In this document: positions 8,839 through 16,049 of the stretch, piece by piece
Numbering within the stretch: position 1 is the stretch's first letter
Layout of the letters: every line of letters starts with the position of its first letter
Assembly (NCBI GenBank): GCA_964584165.1
Contig: CAZOYW010000010.1
Coordinates: 24,550 to 88,549 of the forward strand
Direction: 5' to 3'
Source of the DNA: CAZKCI01 sp964584165
GTDB taxonomy: Bacteria; Auribacterota; Erginobacteria; Erginobacterales; CAZKCI01
DNA: 64,000 nucleotides
Made by a program: the position numbers and the translations under genes
Notes under the pieces: model-generated
Databases searched by the model: none
What the model was told of the DNA's origin: nothing
What the model saw: the letters and a program-made list of their open reading frames with translations, nothing else

Positions 8839-8914
8839 CCGCGCGAATAATGCGCGAATCTGCGGGGAGGGCTTAAGGCGGGCGGTATTCGTGCAAATTC
8901 GTGATAATTCGTGG
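8839..8914. repeat. GCGAAT / ATTCGTG micro-repeat before folK
   Basis: Left units GCGCGAATAAT and GCGCGAATCT (8839-8862) face right units ATTCGTGCAA, ATTCGTGATA and ATTCGTGG (8887-8914) in inverted sense. The right arm overlaps the predicted folK start. Confidence 0.8.
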
Positions 8915-9436
8915 ACGTCGTGGCCGGGCGGGGTCTACCTCTCGTTCGGATCCAACCTCGGCGACCGGGAGGGGCTCCTCCGCCGGGCGATCGGGCGGTG
9001 CGCCGCCCACCCCCGTATCGGGGTTCTCCGGGTCTCCGGGCTTTACGAGACCGCGCCCCGCGAACTCGTTGGGCAGCCCGATTTCTTGAACTGCGTCGCG
9101 GAGATAGCCACCGACCTCTCTCCCCGGAATCTTCTCCGCGCCTGCGCCGGGATCGAGGCCGAGCTCGGCCGGCGGCGCGGCCGGCGCTTCGGCCCCCGGA
9201 CGATCGACCTTGACATCCTCCTCTACCGGGAGGAGATTATTGACGGGGGTGAGCTCAAAGTCCCCCACCCCCGTCTGGCCGAGAGGCGCTTCGTCCTGGA
9301 GCCGCTCTGCGAGCTCGTCCCCCGCCTCCGGATACCCGGCGCGGGATTCACGGTCGAGGAACTGCTCCGGCGGCTTGAGGAGGACCAGCCGGTGGCGCGG
9401 ATCGCCGGCCCGGCTTGGCTAATGGAAAGCCGCTGA
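8891..9436 (+). CDS. folK: 2-amino-4-hydroxy-6-hydroxymethyldihydropteridine pyrophosphokinase
   Basis: HPPK transfers pyrophosphate from ATP to the pterin in folate synthesis. VYLSFGSNLGDREG, ALYETAP-like LYETAPRELVGQPDFLN and the signature GRRFGPRTIDLDIL are clear. The nearest in-frame start codon is the GTG at 8891, which lies in the first unit of a micro-repeat, so the first dozen residues are encoded by repeat sequence. The family normally starts only two to four residues before VYL. No good Shine-Dalgarno is seen close to it. At about 181 residues it is normal in size. Confidence 0.9.
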   Translation: MQIRDNSWTSWPGGVYLSFGSNLGDREGLLRRAIGRCAAHPRIGVLRVSGLYETAPRELVGQPDFLNCVAEIATDLSPRNLLRACAGIEAELGRRRGRRFGPRTIDLDILLYREEIIDGGELKVPHPRLAERRFVLEPLCELVPRLRIPGAGFTVEELLRRLEEDQPVARIAGPAWLMESR

Positions 9437-9532
9437 TTGCGCGGATTGCAATGGAACCCACTTCCCCATCGAGGGGATCAGTGTTCCGGTCGCCATCCGC
9501 GGCCGAACAGATCAATCCGCGCAATCCGCGGC
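9429..9532. repeat. Inverted GCGGATT / AATCCGC micro-repeat (folK-panB)
   Basis: The left arm GCCGCTGATTGCGCGGATTG (9429-9448) overlaps the end of folK. The right arm (9511-9532) contains AATCCGCGCAATCCGCGGC. They enclose about 60 nt without a gene. Same unit type as 7550-7620. Confidence 0.8.
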
Positions 9533-9581
9533 TTGATTCGATTTTACGCCGTGCATTCCGCGGTTGCGGAGAGGTGACGAC

Positions 9582-10388
9582 ATGACCGACGTGGGGAAGA
9601 GCACCGTTTCCTCCATCCGGGAGAAGAAGAAGTCTGGGAAGAAGATCACGGCCCTCACCGCCTACGACTACTTCTCGGCGCGGGTCCTGAACGAGGCGGG
9701 GATCGACATCATCCTGATCGGCGACTCCCTGGGGATGGTGGTCCTGGGCTACGAGAACACCCTCCCGGTGACGGTGGACGAGATGGTTCACCACATGAAG
9801 GCCGTCGCCCGGGGGAACCGCCGCTGCCTCCTGGTCGGCGACCTGCCCTTCCTCTCCTACCATATCAGCGTCGAGGAGGCGCTCCGCAACGCCGGCCGCT
9901 TCGTCCAGGAGGGCGGCGCCCAGGCGGTCAAACTGGAAGGGGGGAAGGAGATGGCCGGACTCGTCTCCCGCATGGTCGCGTCCGGCATCCCCGTCCTCGG
10001 CCACATCGGCCTCACCCCCCAGGACATCCTGAACCTGGGCGGCTACAAGGTCCAGGGGAGGGATCACGAATCGGCCCAGCGGCTGATCGAGGACGCCCGG
10101 GCGCTCGAAGCGGCCGGTGCCTTCGCCGTGGTCCTGGAGTGCGTCCCGGCGGCCCTGGCGGGGGAGATCACCGGCGCCCTTTCCGTCCCGACGATCGGGA
10201 TCGGGGCGGGACCGCACTGCGACGGCCAGATCCTGGTCACCGCCGATCTCCTCGGGATGTTCGACCGCTTCACGCCGAAGTTCGTCCGGCGTTACGCCGA
10301 TCTCTGGGGAACTACGGTGAAGGCGATCGGGGAGTACAAGCGCGAAGTAGAGGAGGGGAAGTTCCCCGCGGAGAAGGAGTCGTATTAA
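9582..10388 (+). CDS. panB: 3-methyl-2-oxobutanoate hydroxymethyltransferase
   Basis: PanB makes ketopantoate from ketoisovalerate and methylene-THF, the first pantothenate step. KITALTAYDYFSA, IGDSLGMVVLGYENTLPVT and GHIGLTPQ are typical, as is GIGAGPHCDGQILV with metal and substrate contacts. About 268 residues from the ATG at 9582, which follows GGAGAGGTGACGAC. An in-frame upstream GTG at 9564 is less likely. It pairs with panC 18 nt downstream. Confidence 0.96.
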   Translation: MTDVGKSTVSSIREKKKSGKKITALTAYDYFSARVLNEAGIDIILIGDSLGMVVLGYENTLPVTVDEMVHHMKAVARGNRRCLLVGDLPFLSYHISVEEALRNAGRFVQEGGAQAVKLEGGKEMAGLVSRMVASGIPVLGHIGLTPQDILNLGGYKVQGRDHESAQRLIEDARALEAAGAFAVVLECVPAALAGEITGALSVPTIGIGAGPHCDGQILVTADLLGMFDRFTPKFVRRYADLWGTTVKAIGEYKREVEEGKFPAEKESY

Positions 10389-10391
10389 CCT

Positions 10392-10405
10392 TACTCATTA
10401 CTCAT
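10392..10405. repeat. Short ACTCATT micro-repeat between panB and panC
   Basis: Two perfect ACTCATT heptamers fill the 18-nt gap and end next to the panC ATG. There is no Shine-Dalgarno sequence between them and the start codon. Confidence 0.6.
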
Positions 10406-10406
10406 T

Positions 10407-11249
10407 ATGAAACTGATCCGCTCCATCGCCGCCATGCGGCGCGCCTCCCGGGACTGCCAGCGCCGGGGCAGAACCATCGGCCTGGTGCCCACGATGGGCT
10501 ATCTCCACGATGGGCACCTAAGCCTGATCCGCGCCGCCCGGGCCCGCGCGAACGTCGTGGTCGTTTCCATCTTCGTCAACCCGGCCCAGTTCGGGCCCCG
10601 GGAGGACTTCTCCAGCTATCCCCGCGACCTGAAACGGGACCTCGCCCTCTGCCGGGAGGCCGGGGCCAAGATCGTCTTCGCTCCCTCCGTGGCCGGGATG
10701 TATCCCGAGGGCTATTCCACGTACGTGGAGGAGACGCGGCTGAGCCGGGGGCTCTGCGGGGCGAGCCGTCCGGGGCATTTCCGGGGGGTGGCGACGGTTG
10801 TCTTGAAACTCTTCGCCATCGTCCGCCCCGATCTCGCCGTCTTCGGGATCAAGGATTACCAGCAGGCGCGGGTGATCCGGAAGATGGTCGAGGACCTCAA
10901 CCTCGCCGTCCGGATTTTCGTCGCTCCGATCATGCGGGAGAAGGACGGTCTGGCGATGTCATCGCGCAACGCCTATCTCGGCCCCGCGGAGCGGACGCAG
11001 GCCCTCTGCCTCCGGCGGGCGCTGCTCCGGGCCCGGGCGATGGCCCGGGGGGGCAAAAAGGACGGGCGGAAGATCCGGGCGGAGATGGAGCGGATCATCC
11101 GCCGGGAGCCCTCGGCCCGGATCGACTACGTCGAGATCGTCCGGGAGGAAGACCTGGCTCCGGTCTTTCGGGTCGGGAAGGGGACTCGGGGGCTGCTCGC
11201 CGTCCGGGTCGGGAAGACGAGGCTGATCGACAACCTAAAATTAAAATAG
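10407..11249 (+). CDS. panC: Pantothenate synthetase
   Basis: PanC ligates pantoate and beta-alanine using ATP. The nucleotidyltransferase signature VPTMGYLHDGHLSLI is near residue 31. FVNPAQFGPREDF, GHFRGVATVV, FGIKDYQQ and MSSRNAYL follow in the expected order. It has 280 residues. Translation may be coupled to panB because the gap has no Shine-Dalgarno and is only 18 nt. Confidence 0.97.
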   Translation: MKLIRSIAAMRRASRDCQRRGRTIGLVPTMGYLHDGHLSLIRAARARANVVVVSIFVNPAQFGPREDFSSYPRDLKRDLALCREAGAKIVFAPSVAGMYPEGYSTYVEETRLSRGLCGASRPGHFRGVATVVLKLFAIVRPDLAVFGIKDYQQARVIRKMVEDLNLAVRIFVAPIMREKDGLAMSSRNAYLGPAERTQALCLRRALLRARAMARGGKKDGRKIRAEMERIIRREPSARIDYVEIVREEDLAPVFRVGKGTRGLLAVRVGKTRLIDNLKLK

Positions 11250-11263
11250 CCGCCGAAGAACGA

Positions 11264-11345
11264 ACCGCGAATCTCGCGAATCTTCGCGAATCTTGTTCGG
11301 CGCCGGGACGGCCCGATTCGCGGGGATTAGCGGGATTCGTGGTTG
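11264..11345. repeat. Inverted GCGAATC / GATTCGC micro-repeat after panC
   Basis: AACCGCGAATCTCGCGAATC plus a third unit (11264-11295) faces GATTCGCGGGGATTAGCGGG and GATTCGTGGTT (11316-11345) around a 20-nt GC-rich core. This lies between convergent panC and the zinc-ribbon gene and could act as a structured 3' end. Confidence 0.82.
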
Positions 11346-11382
11346 AAATCGCCGGGCCAGGCCAAGTTCGGGGAAAGGCTGA

Positions 11383-11658
11383 TCAACGCAGCTGCCAGCG
11401 CTTGAGCTTGGGCAGGACCGCGCCCATCTTCGCCCGGGCGGCCGCCTCCGTGAAGGACATCTCGGAGACGAGAAATCCCGCCACGCGCTCCAGCATCATG
11501 TCCACCGTCAGGTCCGGCTCCCGGAAGCGGCCCGACTCGTAGCAGTAGCAGCAGTATTCGGCGCTGCGCCCCCCGTCGTGATTGGTCCCGAAGTCCTCCG
11601 GGCTTTCCATCGGCATCGCGCAGGACTGGCAGATCTTGAGGTTGGGGTTGTTGTCCAT
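11383..11658 (-). CDS. Small zinc-ribbon protein
   Basis: A 91-residue protein with four to six cysteines arranged as CQSCAMPM near the N-terminus and EYCCYCYESG about 25 residues later. This resembles the putative zinc-ribbon family found as stand-alone proteins or joined to regulators. Its exact role is unknown. The C-terminal half is a helical, basic segment. The ATG at 11658 follows AAAGGAGAG. It is transcribed after the outer-membrane barrel gene, from which a 25-bp perfect hairpin separates it. Confidence 0.8.
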   Translation of the reverse strand: MDNNPNLKICQSCAMPMESPEDFGTNHDGGRSAEYCCYCYESGRFREPDLTVDMMLERVAGFLVSEMSFTEAAARAKMGAVLPKLKRWQLR

Positions 11659-11669
11659 GGGTCTCTCCT

Positions 11670-11722
11670 TTCTTTTTCTGATCCTTCGGCGCCTGGAAGG
11701 CGCCGAAGGATCAGAAAAAGAA
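11670..11722 (-). promoter_or_regulatory. Perfect 25-bp hairpin with GGA/TCC loop spanning a stop codon
   Basis: Arms 11670-11694 and 11698-11722 are perfectly complementary with a 3-nt loop. The outer arms are rich in TTCTTTTTC/GAAAAAGAA. On the minus strand the arm starts inside the last codons of the barrel gene, covers its stop and ends just before the RBS of the zinc-ribbon gene. It may attenuate transcription or stabilise the upstream mRNA. Confidence 0.75.
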
Positions 11723-12505
11723 GCGGAAGGCCCCGACCAGGGCCATCGTCTCCAGCGTGTTCTCCGGCCACTCCACCCCCCCCGAGTCGTCGCTCCCGCC
11801 GTCCAGCCGCTGCCAGTCGTAGGCGGCAGCCGCCCCCACGGCGAAGGAGACGCCGTCCGTCCACTCCATCCCGGCTTCGGCCGACCAGATCTCGCCGCCG
11901 TCGCCGTCGATGTCGCCCAGGAGGGAGTTCTCCGCCTTGGCATCGACGACGCCGAAGCAGAGGACCCGGCCGTAGAGGGCGAAGCCCTTGGGTAGAAATA
12001 CCTCGGCGTGGACGCCTCCTCCGGCGGAGAAGACGGGGTATTTCTCGGTTACGGTCTCCATATCCACCGGGACGTAGTTGAACTTGAAGTCGCTGCGGGA
12101 GAAGGACTGGCGGCGGTAGGAGATCCCGGCCAGGGGGGTGATCAGGGCCTGCTCCCCGATGGGGATGGTGGCGCCGATCAGGGCCTTGCCCTCCCATCCC
12201 CAGACCTTCAGGTCGTTGGTCTGCCGGAAGGAGGCGGAGTCCCATTTCTCCTCGTTCTCGTCGCTGGTCCAGATCGACCCCTCCAGGACGAAGGCGTACC
12301 AGTGGGCCTTGAGCTCGCTGAACTCGGCCCGGAAACCGCCCAGGAGCGCGTTCCAGTCGCTGTTGATCTCGGCCCCGTCGCGGACGTCTTCTTCGTAGGT
12401 CGCCCGGCCGAGGTACGGCCGCAGCTCGATGCCGAGCGGCCAGGCGGCCGCCGGGAGGAGGAGGAGGAGCGCGGCCAGCAGAAGCGAGTTATTTCTCACG
12501 GTCAT
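11711..12505 (-). CDS. Probable outer-membrane beta-barrel protein
   Basis: A 264-residue secreted protein of unknown specific function. A signal peptide with a run of leucines and AAAWPLG cleavage region is clear. The rest alternates hydrophobic and polar residues as in small barrels and ends FRFFF, the aromatic C-terminus typical of BAM substrates. The ATG at 12505 with GGAGA upstream is preferred over an earlier in-frame ATG at 12550. A TATGAT lies upstream at 12546-12551 on this strand. Together with the zinc-ribbon gene it forms a minus-strand pair. Confidence 0.68.
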   Translation of the reverse strand: MTVRNNSLLLAALLLLLPAAAWPLGIELRPYLGRATYEEDVRDGAEINSDWNALLGGFRAEFSELKAHWYAFVLEGSIWTSDENEEKWDSASFRQTNDLKVWGWEGKALIGATIPIGEQALITPLAGISYRRQSFSRSDFKFNYVPVDMETVTEKYPVFSAGGGVHAEVFLPKGFALYGRVLCFGVVDAKAENSLLGDIDGDGGEIWSAEAGMEWTDGVSFAVGAAAAYDWQRLDGGSDDSGGVEWPENTLETMALVGAFRFFF

Positions 12506-12578
12506 TCTCCGAAGCGTTGGGTCATTCCGGCCAACTGATCGCACAATCATACTACGGATGGGCGGCGGAAGAGTTCAA

Positions 12579-12684
12579 TTATTTGACCCGGCCGGTTGGC
12601 CGGTTCGTGGAACCGGCCAACCGGCCGGGTCAAATAAATGCAAGAAAATCCCTTCGAGATGAGTCCTTATCTTAGGAGGGAAAG
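12579..12684 (+). promoter_or_regulatory. 5' leader: 28-bp perfect palindrome plus TGCAAGAAAA-15-TCCTTAT block
   Basis: Arms 12579-12606 and 12610-12637 pair perfectly around GTG; the outer ends are TTATTTG/CAAATAA. Then come TGCAAGAAAA, 15 nt, TCCTTAT and the RBS AGGAGGG of the first PLD gene. The same order and spacing precede the metallo-beta-lactamase gene on the other strand (14943-15017). Function unknown; a shared regulatory leader is inferred. Confidence 0.7.
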
Positions 12685-13437
12685 ATGAAGAACCGCCGCG
12701 GGGAAGCCTGGTGCCTGGTCGCCCTGGGGGTCGTCCTCCTCGGCGCGACCGCCTACCGCTTCGTCGCCAGATCCGAGGAAAGGATGGGGCTGATCGAGTC
12801 GGTCTGGGAAAGGCTGCGCGGGGCGCCGGCGCCGCCGGGGGAGGGGAGACGGGCTGCTCCCGCTCCCTCCCCCCCCGTCGAGTACGAGGTCGAACCCCTG
12901 ATCGGACGGGAGTACTTCCCCTGCCTCAAGGCGGAGCTCGGGCGGGCGGCCAAGAGCATCCGGGTGGCGATGTACCTGATCGATCCGGGGGAGGGGAGGG
13001 ACCACCCGGTGAACCAGCTCCTCGACGCCCTGGCCCAGGCCCGCCGCCGCGGGGTCTCGGTCGAGGTGGTGGTGGAATGCCCCTGGGAGAAGAAAGCGCC
13101 CTCCCTGAAGCGGAAAAACGCCGCCGCCCTCGACCGCCTCCGCCGCCAGGGCGTCTCCGCCGTCTTCGACGAACCCCGGCATTGCCTCCACGACAAGCTG
13201 GTGGTCATCGACGACCGGGTCGTCTTCATCGGCAACCACAACTGGACCCGGGAAGCCCTCACCATCCACGACGAGGTCTCGGCTCGGATCGTCTGCCGGC
13301 CGGCCGATCCCCGCTTCGGACGCTACATCGGCTACATCGGCGCGATCGGAGGCGAGGAGACGGAGGAGGGGAGGAAGGCGATGCTTCAGCAATTCCAGAA
13401 GGAATTGCTGAAACGTTCTCAAAGGGAGGCGCGATGA
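12685..13437 (+). CDS. Membrane-anchored phospholipase D-like protein (single HKD)
   Basis: A 250-residue protein with an N-terminal transmembrane helix (about residues 9-27), a short Pro-rich linker and one PLD domain. The HKD motif HDKLVVID (about residue 171) is followed by FIGNHNW. A single HKD is typical of Nuc-type endonucleases and minor phospholipases that work as dimers, in the periplasm or on the outer face of the inner membrane. Substrate cannot be told from sequence. The second PLD gene overlaps its stop by 4 nt, so the products may form a heterodimer. Confidence 0.85.
   Translation: MKNRRGEAWCLVALGVVLLGATAYRFVARSEERMGLIESVWERLRGAPAPPGEGRRAAPAPSPPVEYEVEPLIGREYFPCLKAELGRAAKSIRVAMYLIDPGEGRDHPVNQLLDALAQARRRGVSVEVVVECPWEKKAPSLKRKNAAALDRLRRQGVSAVFDEPRHCLHDKLVVIDDRVVFIGNHNWTREALTIHDEVSARIVCRPADPRFGRYIGYIGAIGGEETEEGRKAMLQQFQKELLKRSQREAR
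13384..13411 (+). promoter_or_regulatory. 12-bp hairpin inside the end of PLD gene 1
   Basis: TTCAGCAATTCC and GGAATTGCTGAA pair perfectly around AGAA, inside the last codons of the first PLD gene and about 22 nt before the second gene's ATG. It may affect coupled translation. Confidence 0.5.
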
Positions 13438-14009
13438 AGAGATCCGCTGGCTGGTTTGCCGCCATTATTTTTACCGCCGTTGCCGGAAAATCCATCGCCT
13501 TCGGAGGCAAGGTAGAGGAAGTGGATTTTCTCCCCACCGGCGCCTATTTCCAGCGGACCCGGGAGGCGATCGATGCGGCCCGGGAGTCGGTCTGGGTGGT
13601 GATGTACGCGATCGCCGGCCCGGAGAAGGCGGGGAGCCAGACCGCGCTTCTCCTCGAGTCCCTGATCCGGGCCCGCCGCCGGGGAGCGGAGGTGAGGGTC
13701 CTCCTCGACTATTCGCTGGAGCCGGCTCTGCAAGCCTGGAACGAGGCCGCTTCCCGCCGGCTGACGGCGGCGGGGATCCCGGTGCGCTTCGACCATCCCC
13801 GCCACGTCACCCACACCAAGCTCGTGGTCATCGACCGGGCCGTCTCCATCCTCGGGTCGGCCAACTGGTCCTGGTCGGCCTTCAACCACAACTGGGAGTC
13901 CTCGATCCTGGTCCGGTCGCCCCCGGTCGCCCGCCGTTTCGCTGACTACGCCGCCGGGCTCTTCGCTAAGGGAAAGCCGCTCCAGGAATGGCAGCGGGGA
14001 GGGAGGTGA
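13434..14009 (+). CDS. Secreted phospholipase D-like protein (single HKD)
   Basis: A 191-residue PLD-family protein with a signal peptide or anchor at residues 4-23 and the motif HTKLVVID followed by ILGSANWS, so the HKD set is complete. The start ATG overlaps the previous stop (ATGA) and follows AAAGGGAGG. It resembles Nuc/PLD6-type nucleases and small cardiolipin-synthase-like proteins. Neighbouring PLD gene 1 and the ComEC-like lactamase suggest an envelope nuclease role, but this is inference. Confidence 0.85.
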   Translation: MKRSAGWFAAIIFTAVAGKSIAFGGKVEEVDFLPTGAYFQRTREAIDAARESVWVVMYAIAGPEKAGSQTALLLESLIRARRRGAEVRVLLDYSLEPALQAWNEAASRRLTAAGIPVRFDHPRHVTHTKLVVIDRAVSILGSANWSWSAFNHNWESSILVRSPPVARRFADYAAGLFAKGKPLQEWQRGGR

Positions 14010-14020
14010 GGTGGGGCGAC

Positions 14021-14083
14021 GTGTAAAGTGTAACCTGAAACGTTAAACGTCACACTTCACACTTCCAACTTCACATTTCAAAC
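14021..14083. repeat. Nine degenerate heptamers
   Basis: Nine consecutive 7-mers ending mostly in AAC or CAC, for example GTGTAAA, GTGTAAC, GTTAAAC, TTCACAC, TTCAAAC, lie between the convergent PLD and lactamase genes. The left units (GTGTAAAG) are complementary to the right units (CTTCACAC), so the array can fold on itself. Confidence 0.85.
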
Positions 14084-14084
14084 A

Positions 14085-14942
14085 CTACCTCTCCGTCTCG
14101 ATCCGGTAGCCCTGCCCGTCGGTGACGACGGTGACGGTCCCCATCTCGTCGGTGCGATAGATCATAGCCCGGACCTTCCGCAGCCGCTCCAGCGCCTCCG
14201 CTGCGGGATGCCCGAATGGGTTGCCTTTCCCGCAGGAGACCACCGCCGCCGCGGGGCGGACTTGGGCGAGGAAATCCTCGGACGAGGCGTGCTTCGAGCC
14301 GTGGTGGGCGACCTTGAGGATGGTCGAGCGAAGGCGCCATCCGCGCTCCCGGGCGAGCCGTTTCTCGACCTCTCCGGAGATGTCGCCGGCGAAAAGGAAG
14401 GAGATCCGCCCATAGGAAAGCCGGACGACCACCGAGGAATCGTTGGTGTCGGCGGCGAGCTCCGCGGGATGGATGACCTCCGCCTTCACCCCCTCGCCCC
14501 AGTCCAGGATCATCCCCGCCCGGGGCTGGCGGTAGAGGAGGGACGGGCGGGCCAGGGCCTCCCGGAGCAGCGATTGGTAGGAGTCCGTGGGGTGGAGGAT
14601 CCCCGGCTCCAGCAGCTCCCCCACCTCCGGGCCCGAGGGGAGAAAGATCGTTACAAGTCCCCCGAGGTGGTCGAGGTCGGGATGGGTGAGGATCACCTGG
14701 TCAAGCCGCCGGATGCCCAGCTCGCGGAGGAAGGGGAGGATCACCCTCCCGCCGGCGTCCCGGCCCCGGCTATTCCCGGCGGGCCCGCCGTCGATCAGGA
14801 TGTTTTTTCCGGCCGGAGTCCGGACGAGGATGGCGTCGCCCTGGCCGACGTCGAGGAAATGGACGGTCAGGGCCCCGGCGCCTTCCGGCGCCGGCGCGGG
14901 CCCGAGAAACGCCAGGAGCGCGAACGCGGCGGCCGCGAACAT
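14085..14942 (-). CDS. Secreted ComEC-like metallo-beta-lactamase fold hydrolase
   Basis: About 285 residues. A signal peptide is followed by VHFLDVGQGDAILV, the start of the ComEC/Rec2 C-terminal hydrolase family. The metal motif HPDLDH is near residue 85, FAGDISGE carries another ligand, and HHGSKHASS and GNPFGHP close the domain. In ComEC this domain is linked to DNA degradation at uptake; here it is stand-alone and exported. The ATG at 14942 with GGGAGG upstream is preferred over the in-frame ATG at 14993, which touches a palindrome. It converges on the two PLD genes. Confidence 0.86.
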   Translation of the reverse strand: MFAAAAFALLAFLGPAPAPEGAGALTVHFLDVGQGDAILVRTPAGKNILIDGGPAGNSRGRDAGGRVILPFLRELGIRRLDQVILTHPDLDHLGGLVTIFLPSGPEVGELLEPGILHPTDSYQSLLREALARPSLLYRQPRAGMILDWGEGVKAEVIHPAELAADTNDSSVVVRLSYGRISFLFAGDISGEVEKRLARERGWRLRSTILKVAHHGSKHASSEDFLAQVRPAAAVVSCGKGNPFGHPAAEALERLRKVRAMIYRTDEMGTVTVVTDGQGYRIETER

Positions 14943-15017
14943 CGTTCTTACCTCCCGACTATAAGGATCGTTTTCGCGGGCCTTTTCTTGCATTATTTCC
15001 CGCTTCGCGGGAAATAA
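14943..15017 (-). promoter_or_regulatory. 5' leader: 11-bp perfect palindrome plus TGCAAGAAAA-15-TCCTTAT block
   Basis: Read on the minus strand, TTATTTCCCGC-GAA-GCGGGAAATAA (14993-15017) is followed by TGCAAGAAAA, 15 nt, TCCTTAT and GGGAGG. The first PLD gene has the same layout at 12579-12684. The hairpin also has the same TTATTT ends although its stem differs. Confidence 0.7.
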
Positions 15018-15065
15018 GCCAGGGGGGTCGAAACCGCCGCGGGCGCCCGCGATTCTCTCCCCCCC

Positions 15066-15100
15066 CTGATTCCTGAAAACCGTTGGTTTTCAGGAATCAG
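15066..15100. promoter_or_regulatory. 16-bp perfect palindrome with GTT loop
   Basis: CTGATTCCTGAAAACC and its complement enclose GTT in the divergent lactamase-mazG spacer. A short GTCGCCGGCGAC palindrome follows at about 15114-15125. No T-run is present, so it is not a usual terminator. Confidence 0.6.
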
Positions 15101-15152
15101 CCGGGCTAGAATTGTCGCCGGCGACGGTTTATGGCCAGGTCGCACGTTTCTC

Positions 15153-16025
15153 ATGAAGAGGAAAACCGGAAAAACCTCCCGCCCCCGTCCCGGCGGCCTC
15201 CCGGAGATCGGCCGCCTCTTGCGGGTTATCGACCGCCTCCAGGCGCCCGGGGGCTGCCCCTGGGATCGGGCCCAGACGCTCCGCTCCCTCCAGCCCCAGC
15301 TTCTGGAGGAGACCTACGAGGTCCTCGCCGCGATCCACGCCCTCGACGAGGAGAACCTCGCCGAGGAGCTCGGCGACCTTCTCTTCCAAATCCTGATGGT
15401 CTGCCGGGTGGCGGAGAAGACGAAGGGGATCGCCTTCTCCGCGATCGCCCGGGGGATCGAAGAGAAGATCATCCGCCGCCATCCCCACATCTTCGCCCGC
15501 GTCCGGGTCAGGGGGGCGGAGGACGTGGTGAAAAACTGGGAGGAGATCAAGGCGGTCGAGAAGAACCGCCCCCGGGACGCCTCGCTCTACCACGACCCCC
15601 TGCGCCATCTCCCCGCCCTCCGCCGGGCCCAGAAGATCCAGGCCAAGGCCCGCCGGGCCGGCTTCGACTGGCGGAGGCGCCGGGAGCTCACGGACAAGAT
15701 CCGGGAGGAGCTCGGCGAGCTGGAGCGGGAGGTCCGGCGGGGTGACGTGAAGCGGATCGAGGAGGAGATCGGCGATCTCCTTTTCGCCCTCACCGCCCTG
15801 AGCCGATACTTCCCGTTCGACGCCGAGCTCGCCCTGCAGAGGATGGTCGAACGCTGGCTCGGGCGTTTCCAGGAGATGGAACGGCGGCTGCGGGCGGAGG
15901 GTCTCCCCCTCTCCCCGGACTCCCTCGATCGGATGGAGCGGATCTGGAAGGAACTGGGCTCGGCGAAGCCGAAGCCGCGGATGGCGCGCCGGCCAGCCGG
16001 CAGGGATTTCGCGGATGAAAAATGA
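15153..16025 (+). CDS. mazG: MazG-type nucleoside triphosphate pyrophosphohydrolase
   Basis: MazG hydrolyses NTPs/dNTPs to NMP and pyrophosphate, a housecleaning and stress function. It shows LQAPGGCPWDRAQT, then EETYEVLAAI and ENLAEELGDLLFQ with the metal-binding EExxE and D residues. A second, weaker copy has EELGELEREV and IEEEIGDLLFALT. This is the usual two-domain form. It has 290 residues with basic, Pro-rich ends. No clear Shine-Dalgarno precedes the ATG. Confidence 0.93.
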   Translation: MKRKTGKTSRPRPGGLPEIGRLLRVIDRLQAPGGCPWDRAQTLRSLQPQLLEETYEVLAAIHALDEENLAEELGDLLFQILMVCRVAEKTKGIAFSAIARGIEEKIIRRHPHIFARVRVRGAEDVVKNWEEIKAVEKNRPRDASLYHDPLRHLPALRRAQKIQAKARRAGFDWRRRRELTDKIREELGELEREVRRGDVKRIEEEIGDLLFALTALSRYFPFDAELALQRMVERWLGRFQEMERRLRAEGLPLSPDSLDRMERIWKELGSAKPKPRMARRPAGRDFADEK

Positions 16026-16049
16026 TCAATGACCGTTGACCCTTGACCA
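16022..16049. repeat. TTGACC/AATGACC micro-repeat before budA
   Basis: Units such as CAATGACC, GTTGACC and CTTGACC fill the 24-nt gap and end on the ATG of budA. Similar GTTGAC arrays occur after the exporter gene (about 60697-60720) and after the Wzz-like gene (about 62517-62540). Confidence 0.6.

Noticed and set aside
12659..12684. TTATCTTA before the first PLD gene as a standard -10 box
   Set aside because: A start site there would leave an mRNA lacking its own Shine-Dalgarno; the block is better described as part of a shared leader, with an alternative-sigma promoter left open.
14943..14993. Longer N-terminus of the lactamase from the ATG at 14993
   Set aside because: That ATG touches the palindrome and lacks an RBS, while the ATG at 14942 has GGGAGG and starts a signal peptide.
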